From: CAIJZX01 sp043766165
GTDB taxonomy: Bacteria; Patescibacteriota; Patescibacteriia; SBBC01; CAIJZX01
DNA: 11,393 bases
Assembly (NCBI GenBank): GCA_043766165.1
Contig: JAYUIJ010000034.1
Coordinates: 1-11,393, forward strand
Reading direction: 5' to 3'
Part shown: piece by piece, positions 1 through 5,819 of the stretch
Layout: the number at the start of each line of letters is the position of its first letter
How positions within the stretch are numbered: position 1 is the stretch's first letter
The notes under the pieces: generated by a model
Database searches by the model: none
The model's input: only the letters and a program-made list of their open reading frames with translations
What the model was told of the DNA's origin: nothing
Made by a program: the position numbers and the translations under genes

Positions 1-163
1 GTTCACGATACCGAACGGCATTGACCCTGCTTTGCTTCAGTTTTCTAGCCATCAAAACTGGGTCTGACTTGATTCTTTCGTAGTACCGTCGGCGATTTGC
101 CCGAACCCTGTCTATGTTTGCTGCTCGCCATTTACGATTGTATTCACGCTTATCTTCAGACAT
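1..163 (-). CDS. Partial basic Tyr/Arg-rich protein (N-terminus), possible HNH/endonuclease VII-like
   Basis: The minus strand opens with an ATG (complement of 161-163) preceded, seven bases away, by a clear GGAGG ribosome site (complement of 171-175). The frame stays open for 54 codons to the window edge. The visible protein starts MSEDKREYNRKWRAANID and is very rich in Arg, Lys, Tyr and Asn, with the repeated pattern YNRKWRAAN...RVRANRRRYYERIK. Such amphipathic basic helices often precede HNH or recombination-endonuclease-VII domains in phage and bacterial nucleases, but the catalytic part would lie outside the window. The call is therefore only a family hint. DNA binding by the basic segment is an inference. 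The gene is divergent from everything to its right and is followed upstream by 511 bases of non-coding DNA. Confidence 0.6.
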   Translation of the reverse strand, partial: MSEDKREYNRKWRAANIDRVRANRRRYYERIKSDPVLMARKLKQSRVNAVRYRE

Positions 164-315
164 GCTCAAGCCTCCGTGGTTTTCAGAAAAGCATCTGCTC
201 GATTGAGCAAAGTGATTACAATTGGATATGCTTTGATTTCAATGAACGTAGCACATTAACAAATTATACAAAAAATGTCAATACCAAAAACCAAACCCAA
301 TTTCCTTCGTCCAAA

Positions 316-368
316 TTGCTGATTCGTTCCGGCGGTGGTAAAATTGTACCGCCGGAGCGAATCAGCAA
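316..368. repeat. 21-bp inverted repeat (long hairpin)
   Basis: Arms 316-336 and 348-368 are complementary over 21 positions with one mismatch (T at 327 opposite G at 357, a G-U wobble in RNA), around an 11-base AT-rich spacer. The stem starts TTGCTGATTCG and ends with CCGGCGGT. No T-tract follows directly on either strand, so it is not a standard intrinsic terminator. It lies beside the dispersed-repeat end at 380-410 and could be part of a small non-autonomous element or a structured leader of the divergent minus-strand gene. Confidence 0.7.
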
Positions 369-379
369 CTTCTCATATC

Positions 380-410
380 CGCAAACGTTGTCCGACATAC
401 ATTTTTATCT
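380..410 (+). repeat. Dispersed palindromic repeat, one end only (copy R4)
   Basis: CGCAAACGTTGTCCGA (380-395) matches the right end of the element at 2343-2425. The match to the minus strand of that element's left flank continues through a T-rich tail ending ACATTTTTATCT, so homology extends beyond the stem. No matching left arm was found upstream, so this copy is partial. Confidence 0.55.
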
Positions 411-491
411 TATTTAGTTCATTTCCCGCACGGCTTTTGGGGCAGTATGTAAGGAATATCTGATACCAGATTAATCATTTATTGAAAATAT

Positions 492-521
492 AAAATCGGT
501 GCGCCTCGCGCAGACGATTTT
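492..521. repeat. Hairpin with AT-rich ends
   Basis: AAAATCG and TGCGC on the left pair with GCGCA and CGATTTT on the right across CTC, with small bulges. On the minus strand the stem is followed by ATTTTATATTTT, which would suit a weak terminator, but no minus-strand gene was recognised upstream of it. Function unknown. Confidence 0.4.
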
Positions 522-662
522 GGGTAAGTAGGACAAGGCGTATTATTGAACGAGTATTGCTGGGAGAAAGTGGTAATTCCAATGGTCGCCCCTACCTTAC
601 TTGTTCTAGTAGTTACAATCACGCACCTTGATTAGCTATTACCGCCTTTTATTTAGTTTTGC

Positions 663-668
663 TATACT
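663..668 (+). promoter_or_regulatory. -10 box placing the start at the ATG (leaderless)
   Basis: TATACT ends six bases before the ATG at 675, so transcription would begin at or next to the start codon. A convincing -35 box is not visible (TTACCG at 639-644 is the best candidate). No Shine-Dalgarno sequence precedes the ATG. The same -10/6-nt/ATG layout recurs at 6338-6343 and 8898-8903. Confidence 0.55.
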
Positions 669-674
669 TTGCTC

Positions 675-2306
675 ATGAATCCAGAGCATCATCCGTACAG
701 CCAGCCCCCAGAAGCGCCTCCAGTTGCATTACCTGCTGAGGCCGAGCTGGAACAGGTCGAAAAGATCCAAACACCAGAACTACAACTCCTTGATCAAGAG
801 ATTGATCGAGCCGTCGATCGTATCCTGGCCTCAGGCGTAATTCCTCCTCCGGAAGTTGTACCGACCGGGGAAGTGATCAAGTTAAATCTAGAGAATATGG
901 ACGAGGAGTTGACGAAGCTAGAGCAATTGGCTGACACTTGTTATGAGGATCAGTCATTTGCAACATTTCCGAGCGCAGTAGTAATAGAATGTGATCCTGG
1001 CGCCCACCTCGATCGAATTGCAGCTCTATCAAAAAAGCTCCAACAGCCGATTCATACTGCTCATGGAACAGACAGGATCCCATTAAGTGGTTTTTCTGTT
1101 GGCCATAATTATTATAGCAAGAGACAGTTGCGGAAGATTCTTAAAGAGGCTGGAGTAAATACCTCCGAAGTTGTAGATACTCGATTGTTACAAGGCGCTC
1201 AAATGAGCATACGACAAAAACTTTCTTTTAAGGAATATTTTCTCGCGGAGAGAGCAGAAAATAACTTTAGTGCTGACTCACAGTATCATCCAGGTAACAC
1301 ATCGTTGCCATTACTGTTAGCGCGACATGTGCCGTGGTCAAGCTCAAGATTTGATTTAAAAAATCAGCAAGAACTTTCTGAGAATACCGAAGCGCGCCGC
1401 ATCGATGTGTTTGTTAGTTCCATGCGTTCAGGGACCGAATATGGGTTGATAGTAAAAGGATTTTTCAAAGGATTACAAGAACAGGGTTACGATCTTCTCC
1501 CGCCATATTTTATGCCAATCTGGGAAAAACTAAGAAACGCATCCGGCGGTATGTACTTTCCCGAGGGGAAAATGATGTCCGAAGAAGGACAATCAGTTTT
1601 AGATATGCTTACTCAATATCCCACCTTTGGGGAGTATGAGGATTTGGAAAAGAGGAACAGACAGGAGTGGGACACACTTGGAGAAAAAGGAACGTTGGGG
1701 GTTAGACGGCCAGCTATAGAAAAATACCCAGCATCCATTTCATATGAATTTAAGGAGGTCGCCGCCACTTTGTATAGAATTCTTGACGAGGTTACTATTC
1801 AGTTACAACAGGCGGTTGATCAGCGTGGGCCATCGCTTCACGTTGGGGTCTTTGATGAATCCAGGTCGACAGGACAGACAATCAGAAACATGGATACCTT
1901 AGTCCGAGCAGCGCTCAATCGGATTCAACGTCAACATCCGGAAACCGCATATCAATTTACCACTGAGCAGCTAGACTATCCGGAAGTGGGTGGTTTTGGT
2001 ACGGAGATTGAAACCTGGGGGGCGGAAGGCCGGGGCACACCTTATTCGCACGCACCAGATAAGCTTGGAAACCGTGTAAATGAACGGCGCCACAATACAC
2101 GATTCCTTCGCCCATCTAAGACCGGTAGCCCGCGAGACCATGCCCAACATAGAATAATGCTTGCGCTCATGCAAGAAGTTGGTCAGATCGAATCTCGCTT
2201 TCTTGATCAGGTAACATCTGAACAACCCGCTATCACCTTCCAACAGAAATTTATGCATGAAATTGAGCGGCTATACGCAAAACCAACACAAAAAAATACG
2301 GCGTAG
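675..2306 (+). CDS. Phosphoribosyltransferase-fold protein of unknown substrate
   Basis: 543 residues from the ATG at 675. A TTG at 669 is also in frame but lies directly behind the -10 box, so ATG is preferred. Residues 1-70 are Pro/Glu-rich and probably disordered or helical. The core has two signatures of type I phosphoribosyltransferases. The first is a strand-loop-helix at about 243-265 (IDVFVSSMRSGTEYG), resembling the pyrophosphate loop. The second is at about 389-402 (HVGVFDESRSTGQT), resembling the PRPP-binding loop, with acidic D394/E395 followed by STG. About 130 residues separate them, much more than in classical enzymes, so a large hood insertion is likely. The C-terminal part (430-543) is unrecognised. 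No signal peptide or membrane segment is visible. It is probably monocistronic, since a palindromic repeat follows the stop codon. PRTase fold is a motif-based inference; the substrate is unknown. Confidence 0.75.
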   Translation: MNPEHHPYSQPPEAPPVALPAEAELEQVEKIQTPELQLLDQEIDRAVDRILASGVIPPPEVVPTGEVIKLNLENMDEELTKLEQLADTCYEDQSFATFPSAVVIECDPGAHLDRIAALSKKLQQPIHTAHGTDRIPLSGFSVGHNYYSKRQLRKILKEAGVNTSEVVDTRLLQGAQMSIRQKLSFKEYFLAERAENNFSADSQYHPGNTSLPLLLARHVPWSSSRFDLKNQQELSENTEARRIDVFVSSMRSGTEYGLIVKGFFKGLQEQGYDLLPPYFMPIWEKLRNASGGMYFPEGKMMSEEGQSVLDMLTQYPTFGEYEDLEKRNRQEWDTLGEKGTLGVRRPAIEKYPASISYEFKEVAATLYRILDEVTIQLQQAVDQRGPSLHVGVFDESRSTGQTIRNMDTLVRAALNRIQRQHPETAYQFTTEQLDYPEVGGFGTEIETWGAEGRGTPYSHAPDKLGNRVNERRHNTRFLRPSKTGSPRDHAQHRIMLALMQEVGQIESRFLDQVTSEQPAITFQQKFMHEIERLYAKPTQKNTA

Positions 2307-2342
2307 CAAGCGTAATTCCTTTTGAGAGATAAAAATGTACGG

Positions 2343-2425
2343 TCGGACAACAGCGTCTATCCGCCACTCCCCCTTCGACTTCGCTCAGGATCCGCCGCGT
2401 ATGACGCGTAAACGTTGTCCGAAAT
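2343..2425. repeat. Dispersed palindromic element, long form (copy R1)
   Basis: Outer arms TCGGACAACAGCGTC (2343-2357) and GACGCGTAAACGTTGTCCGA (2403-2422) are near-complementary. Compared with the short copy at 2916-2947, the outer 13 left bases are identical and 17 of 19 right bases match, with 51 extra bases (2356-2406) in between. That extra segment holds CCCTTCGACTTCGCTCAGGA (2371-2390), with the core 2366-2389 flanked by the direct repeat ATCCGCC (2359-2365 and 2390-2396). It follows the 543-aa gene and precedes the membrane-protein gene. TTGTCC at 2415-2420 lies 18 bp before CATACT (2439-2444) and could act as a -35 box for that gene. Confidence 0.7.
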
Positions 2426-2461
2426 CGGCCCAATAAATCATACTTACTAAAGTTATCTACA

Positions 2462-2887
2462 ATGGATAATAAATCACAAGAGGAACAGATGTTACGAAAA
2501 TATTTTTCTCCTAGGTGGTGGCACTGGTTTTTTATTATTAACGGTTGGAGCACAACTCCTGGCGAAAGTGGAATACTGGTACGACTAAAAAAAGATGGGT
2601 TCGATTTTACGAAGTTTTCTGAGCCCGAAATACAACAGCTGATCATTGTTGATAAACAGCTTATCAACGCTAGATCATTAAAAGCGTTTGCAATACTTCT
2701 ACTTTTTCTTGGCCTGGTATTTATACTTGGGGAAGGTGTCTTATGGGCTATTACCATCTTGTTAATTGCAGCAAGTTTCACTTGTTATGTGTTTGGGAGA
2801 AGATTTGCAATCCGAGGCAGCAAAGGTTACAAAGCCTTAACAGAAACATTGCCAATGGAACGCAGATTGCCACTTCCCTCACGCTAA
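2462..2887 (+). CDS. Small two-TM membrane protein, unknown function
   Basis: 141 residues. The N-terminal 70 residues are soluble and aromatic-rich (WWHWFFIINGW near 19-29), then a charged stretch (KKDGFDFTKFSEPEIQQL). Two adjacent hydrophobic segments follow at about 73-91 and 93-111, separated only by GEG, which suggests a tight membrane hairpin. The last 30 residues are basic, which would place the C-terminus in the cytoplasm by the positive-inside rule. No enzyme motif is recognised. No Shine-Dalgarno site precedes the ATG. A possible promoter uses the end of the upstream palindromic repeat (TTGTCC, 18 bp, CATACT). The opposite-strand frame 2251-2781 is taken as a shadow, because it runs through the repeat and reads out its known peptide-like translation (ILSEVEG). 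Confidence 0.65.
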   Translation: MDNKSQEEQMLRKYFSPRWWHWFFIINGWSTTPGESGILVRLKKDGFDFTKFSEPEIQQLIIVDKQLINARSLKAFAILLLFLGLVFILGEGVLWAITILLIAASFTCYVFGRRFAIRGSKGYKALTETLPMERRLPLPSR

Positions 2888-2915
2888 CACGAAAGCTTTT
2901 CATTAACTGCCGACT

Positions 2916-2947
2916 TCGGACAACAGCGCGTAAACGTTATCTGAAAT
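2916..2947. repeat. Dispersed palindromic element, short form (copy R2)
   Basis: TCGGACAACAGCG joins directly to CGTAAACGTTATCTGAAAT, giving an imperfect hairpin. It corresponds to copy R1 without its 51-bp interior. It lies 28 bases after the membrane-protein gene. The rest of 2888-3054 is AT-rich with no gene seen. Confidence 0.65.
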
Positions 2948-3054
2948 TTGCTTTTTCTTTTCACCTATTGGCATTACGTATTTCTATAACGAAAAATGAA
3001 TTAATATTAGTCATGGGAAATAGGCGGGGGCTTTATTAACACTTTTGTAACAAT

Positions 3055-3516
3055 ATGGAAAAGATTATAAAAAGCGCGATTAAATTGGCAGAGACTAAAT
3101 ATCCAGGAGTGTATTTTTTAAATACAACTCAGGAATTAAAAAGTTTTTACACCAGCGGGCTTAAAACACATAAGCAATGGAAAGCCATCGCTAGCATTGA
3201 AAACTGGCTACCTGTTGATGACGTTTTTTTACAAGATTTTAGAAAAGAGCTTGATAAACGAAAAATAAGAACGAAGGTCATTTTCAAAAAGGCAGGTCTC
3301 AAGTTTGAACCAAGCGGGCTAAAATATAGACATGTCAAAGTGATACCTAACACATACAAATTTAAAAGTAGTGTTGATATTTTAGATGACAGGTTGTTGA
3401 TTATGAGCCCCAAGCTAAAAGTTAAAGGCCTGGTTATTGAAATTCAACCAATGCTTGATATTTTTAACGATATTTTTGATTTGTTGTGGGAAACACTGCC
3501 AGAAGTTAAAAAATAG
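3055..3516 (+). CDS. TrmB-type effector-like domain protein lacking HTH
   Basis: 153 residues. The segment from about residue 70 to the end (IRTKVIF..., YRHVKVIPN, FKSSVDILDDRLLIMSP, GLVIEIQPMLDIFNDIFDLLWETLP) has the strand/helix order and closing W-E-x-L helix typical of the C-terminal half of TrmB-like regulators that I know from Parcubacteria-type genomes. In those proteins a winged-helix domain precedes it. Here the frame begins at about the domain boundary, and no HTH is readable in the 170 bases upstream, so this is either a stand-alone ligand-sensing domain or a truncated regulator. The ATG is preceded by TTTTGTAACAAT with no ribosome site. A broken methyltransferase follows at once. 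The family call rests on pattern resemblance only. Confidence 0.5.
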   Translation: MEKIIKSAIKLAETKYPGVYFLNTTQELKSFYTSGLKTHKQWKAIASIENWLPVDDVFLQDFRKELDKRKIRTKVIFKKAGLKFEPSGLKYRHVKVIPNTYKFKSSVDILDDRLLIMSPKLKVKGLVIEIQPMLDIFNDIFDLLWETLPEVKK

Positions 3517-3518
3517 CT

Positions 3519-4321
3519 ATGCGGAAGATTTATGGTGGAAAGAACTGGTCAACACTCTAGTCGAAATTAGAGCAGAGTGGAAATATTGGTATTGATTATT
3601 GCATAAACCCAGTTTTATATCCGCAGATCTGCAATGTGTTGAATAAAGTTGAAGATGCTCATGTAGCAGACTTCGGCTGTGGAACAAACATTTTAGCGAT
3701 TCAATTTTTGTTTGGTTATGTAGAAAGCATCCCCGCATTAAAGATGTGCCGCCATCTTGAAAGAGCAGGGGGAATATAAAGAAGTTCACTGGCTTAGAAC
3801 AATCATCCAACTTAGTGAGAGAAGCAAAAAAGTATCATCGGGACTTAGCATTTTCAGGCAAAATTGATATTAAACATATGCTTCTGGTTAATGGCAGTAG
3901 ATCCCCATTTAAAAACCAGTCATTAGATCTTGCTATTTCAAGAAATTTTATTATGCACCTTTCAATCAAGGACCTGATTTTTCATTTTGATGATGTTGCA
4001 AGGGCATTAAAACCTGATGGTCAATATATTTTCGCCGTTTTAAATCCAGACTACGAATTACATAAATATCAAGAAGCCTACAACAAGACCCTGAAGAATG
4101 GCCAGCGATATGCCTTCATGCATGGGAATAATGGCGAAGATGGTACTTTTTATCATCACTACAAAACGCTTGAGCAATATGAAAGAATCTTTAGTAAAGA
4201 CTTTAAAATAGTTAGCAAGAGACCGTGCCTGCCAATCACGAACGATTTCAAAAAAACTCACGCTAGGTATTACTGGAAAAGTTGTCCGATGTCATTCGTT
4301 TATGAATTGCAAAAGGTTTGA
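3519..4321 (+). pseudogene. Class I SAM methyltransferase, broken by frameshifts
   Basis: Three pieces of one protein lie in alternating frames. Piece 1 (about 3521-3592) reads EDLWWKELVNTLVEIRAEW... and ends in TGA at 3593. Piece 2 (3594-3776, shifted +1) reads DYCINPVLYPQICNVLN, then the SAM-binding motif I VADFGCGTN, and ends in TAA at 3777. Piece 3 returns to the first frame near the G5 run at 3768-3772 and reads NIKKFTGLEQSSNLVREAKK to the stop at 4321. It includes SLDLAISRNFIMHL and the ALKPDGQYIFAVLN strand that follows motif III in this fold. The nearest ATG (3519) is in the frame of piece 2, so a further shift near the start is possible. An ATG/GTG-based call would report only 3815-4321, missing motif I. 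Either a decayed gene or a stretch with indel errors; the substrate is unknown. Confidence 0.75.
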
Positions 4322-4383
4322 TTAATGATTTTAGAAGGTTCATTTTTTAGTTACATAATTGCTACCTGATTCACCTCAGATGA

Positions 4384-4435
4384 AAAGAAAAAGAAAAATT
4401 AGATAACAGCGTCTCACCCGCAGCGGATGAGACGC
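4384..4435 (-). terminator. Rho-independent terminator of the 6331-4441 operon
   Basis: On the minus strand, 13-bp arms (complement of 4423-4435 and 4409-4421, one G-U pair) form a GC-rich stem around a minimal loop. Read downstream, it is followed by AATTTTTCTTTTTCTTTT (complement of about 4382-4399). The stem begins six bases after the stop codon of the glycosylase gene. The plus-strand methyltransferase remnant converges on it from the other side. Confidence 0.85.
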
Positions 4436-4445
4436 AGACGTTACC
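4401..4445. repeat. Dispersed palindromic element serving as terminator (copy R3)
   Basis: AGATAACAGCGTCT at the left and GACGCAGACGTTA at the right recall the ends of the elements at 2343 and 2916; AACAGCGTCT is identical to 2349-2358. The interior differs (a CCGC/GCGG stem). The right end reaches into the last codons of the glycosylase gene. This copy forms the terminator stem of that operon. Confidence 0.45.
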
Positions 4446-5025
4446 CTGATATCTTCTTCAACACCAACGGAATCTTTTTAAAATCACGCAACAACGTCTG
4501 TCGCATCCCCCCGTTGTATAGTGCCGCGGCCGGATGATAGAGCGGTAAAATGACTCGCCCCTTCACGCGTTTTGGTTGACCGTGAACTTGGCTGATTTTA
4601 AACTCGGGCGGTAGGAATAACCCCATCGAGTGTCGACCCAGCGTGCAGATGAGTTTCGGTGCCATCAACTCAATCTGCTTCCACAAAAATAAATCGGTAC
4701 AGGTTTTAATTTCGTCAGGTTCCGGATCACGGTTTTCTGGTGGACGACACTTGACGACGTTCGTCACAAATACATCGCTTCGTTTTTTTCCAATGGCCGC
4801 CAAGAGTTCATCTAAAAACTTTCCTGAGGCGCCGACGAATGGATGACCGGTTTTATCTTCTTTTTTTCCTGGCCCTTCGCCAATAAATAAAATCTCGCTG
4901 GTTGGATTTCCGTCGCCCGGCACGGCAATCAAGCGTCCGACCGCTAACGGACAGGCTGTGCAATCGTGAACTGCGTCAGCTATCTTTTCTAAACTGGTTA
5001 ATGTCTCGGGCTGAGGAATCGACAT
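4441..5025 (-). CDS. Type-4 uracil-DNA glycosylase (Fe-S)
   Basis: Removes uracil (deaminated cytosine) from DNA, leaving an abasic site for base-excision repair. From the ATG at 5025 the protein has 194 residues, normal for family 4. Visible features are four cysteines spaced as the [4Fe-4S] ligands (C22 and C25 in CTACPLA, C93 in VKCRPPENRDP, C109), the catalytic/water-binding loop GEGPGKKED (49-57), the F/G-rich uracil pocket HPFVGASGKFLDELL (61-75), and the DNA-intercalation motif HPAAAL (164-169). An in-frame ATG at 5064 would add 13 residues without domain match and overlap the upstream gene by 37 bases. Starting at 5025 leaves a two-base gap after the upstream TAA, the better operon geometry. 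It is the last gene of a three-gene operon. The abasic sites it makes would be substrates for endonuclease IV (8046-8891). Confidence 0.93.
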   Translation of the reverse strand: MSIPQPETLTSLEKIADAVHDCTACPLAVGRLIAVPGDGNPTSEILFIGEGPGKKEDKTGHPFVGASGKFLDELLAAIGKKRSDVFVTNVVKCRPPENRDPEPDEIKTCTDLFLWKQIELMAPKLICTLGRHSMGLFLPPEFKISQVHGQPKRVKGRVILPLYHPAAALYNGGMRQTLLRDFKKIPLVLKKISG

Positions 5026-5027
5026 AG

Positions 5028-5819
5028 TTAACGTCGACGGTGTTGCTTCGGCAGTAATTTCCAATTTATAGCATCTGCTAGCTCTACTAATGGCAAACGG
5101 TGTTTTTTTAACTGACCGTAACGAATCATCGCACCAACATCTTTAGGAAAACATTTGCCGCTATAGCCGCGATAGCCATCCAAAATAACGTTCATCATAC
5201 TCCCAGTAATTCGGGCGTCGTGACTCATCCCTTGTTTCACCGCTTCATAGTCCGCACCGATTTGTTTACAGACATCATAGACCATGTTGGCAAAGACAAC
5301 TTTTGTCGCCAAAAACGAATTGGCAAATATTTTTATTAACTCCGCTTCGGTGGAGGTCATAATTGCTTGGTACGGTGCGGTTGGCAATAGCTTGATCAGT
5401 AAGGCTGCGGCAGCCTGATGCCGGACTGTCTTTTTTGCCATACCGACTACTTGCCGATCAGGTTTTAGAAAATCTTTGATGGCCGTCTTGTCTCGTAGGA
5501 ATTCTGGATTAAACAACCATGTATGCTGTGGAAATTTTTTTTGTAACTCTGCAGTTTTTCCGGGTAGTACCGTTGATTTGAGCACAACAATCTTTTTCCC
5601 ACTCAATCGCTTGGCCATCGCATCAATTGCTTGGTAAGCGTAGCCGGTCGATTTTTTATACGGTGTTGGTACGCAAATAAAAACAATGTCGCACGCATTG
5701 ACGTCTGCCCAACCGTCAGGATACTTTTTGAGATCGTACTTAGCCGCCTGTATACAATGAGCTCCGACCGCGCTACCGACCATGCCATAACCGATAATCC
5801 CAATCTGTGGTTTTTTCAT
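5028..5819 (-). CDS. Short UDP-glucose/GDP-mannose dehydrogenase-like protein
   Basis: 263 residues of the UDP-glucose/GDP-mannose dehydrogenase family, NAD-dependent enzymes that oxidise a sugar-nucleotide C6 alcohol to the acid. The N-terminal Rossmann domain has GYGMVG (10-15), VFICVPTP (46-53), KSTVLPG (81-87) and NPEFLRD (104-110). The central domain has EAELIKIFANSFLATKVVFAN with the usual Lys and Asn (K163, N167), and the catalytic cysteine loop SGKCFPKD (C223, D227). The C-terminal nucleotide-sugar domain of standard enzymes (about 400-450 residues) is missing: the protein stops right after the central domain in a basic tail (KQHRRR). Activity is plausible but substrate and dimer architecture are uncertain. 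The start overlaps the stop of the upstream phosphoesterase gene as ATGA, indicating translational coupling. Confidence 0.88.
   Translation of the reverse strand: MKKPQIGIIGYGMVGSAVGAHCIQAAKYDLKKYPDGWADVNACDIVFICVPTPYKKSTGYAYQAIDAMAKRLSGKKIVVLKSTVLPGKTAELQKKFPQHTWLFNPEFLRDKTAIKDFLKPDRQVVGMAKKTVRHQAAAALLIKLLPTAPYQAIMTSTEAELIKIFANSFLATKVVFANMVYDVCKQIGADYEAVKQGMSHDARITGSMMNVILDGYRGYSGKCFPKDVGAMIRYGQLKKHRLPLVELADAINWKLLPKQHRRR

Larger units (their letters stand above)
164..674. other. Non-coding region with hairpins and one repeat end
   Basis: I see no convincing gene in these 511 bases. The plus-strand frame 97-417 has unlikely composition and overlaps the minus-strand gene start. The stretch holds AT-rich DNA with promoter-like boxes on the minus strand (TATAAT as complement of 263-268 and TTGACA as complement of 276-281, but only 7 bp apart), a long hairpin (316-368), one end of a dispersed repeat (380-410), a second hairpin (492-521) and the -10 box of the next gene (663-668). 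Confidence 0.6.

Noticed and set aside
263..281. Strong promoter from TTGACA and TATAAT on the minus strand
   Set aside because: The two boxes are only 7 bp apart, so they cannot work as one standard promoter; either might act with a weaker partner.
97..417. 106-codon plus-strand frame
   Set aside because: Overlaps the well-supported minus-strand start at 163, runs through two repeat structures and has unlikely composition with no ribosome site.
2251..2781. 176-codon open frame on the minus strand
   Set aside because: It crosses the palindromic element, whose translation gives the typical repeat peptide ILSEVEG, and lies opposite a more convincing membrane-protein gene; no start signal.
2743..3039. 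98-codon plus-strand frame after the membrane protein
   Set aside because: Overlaps the membrane-protein gene by 145 bases and reads through the short palindromic repeat; low-complexity tail.
2343..4445. CRISPR array from the recurring palindromes
   Set aside because: Copies are irregularly spaced by hundreds of bases, differ in interior and lie between genes; no regular spacers and no cas genes.
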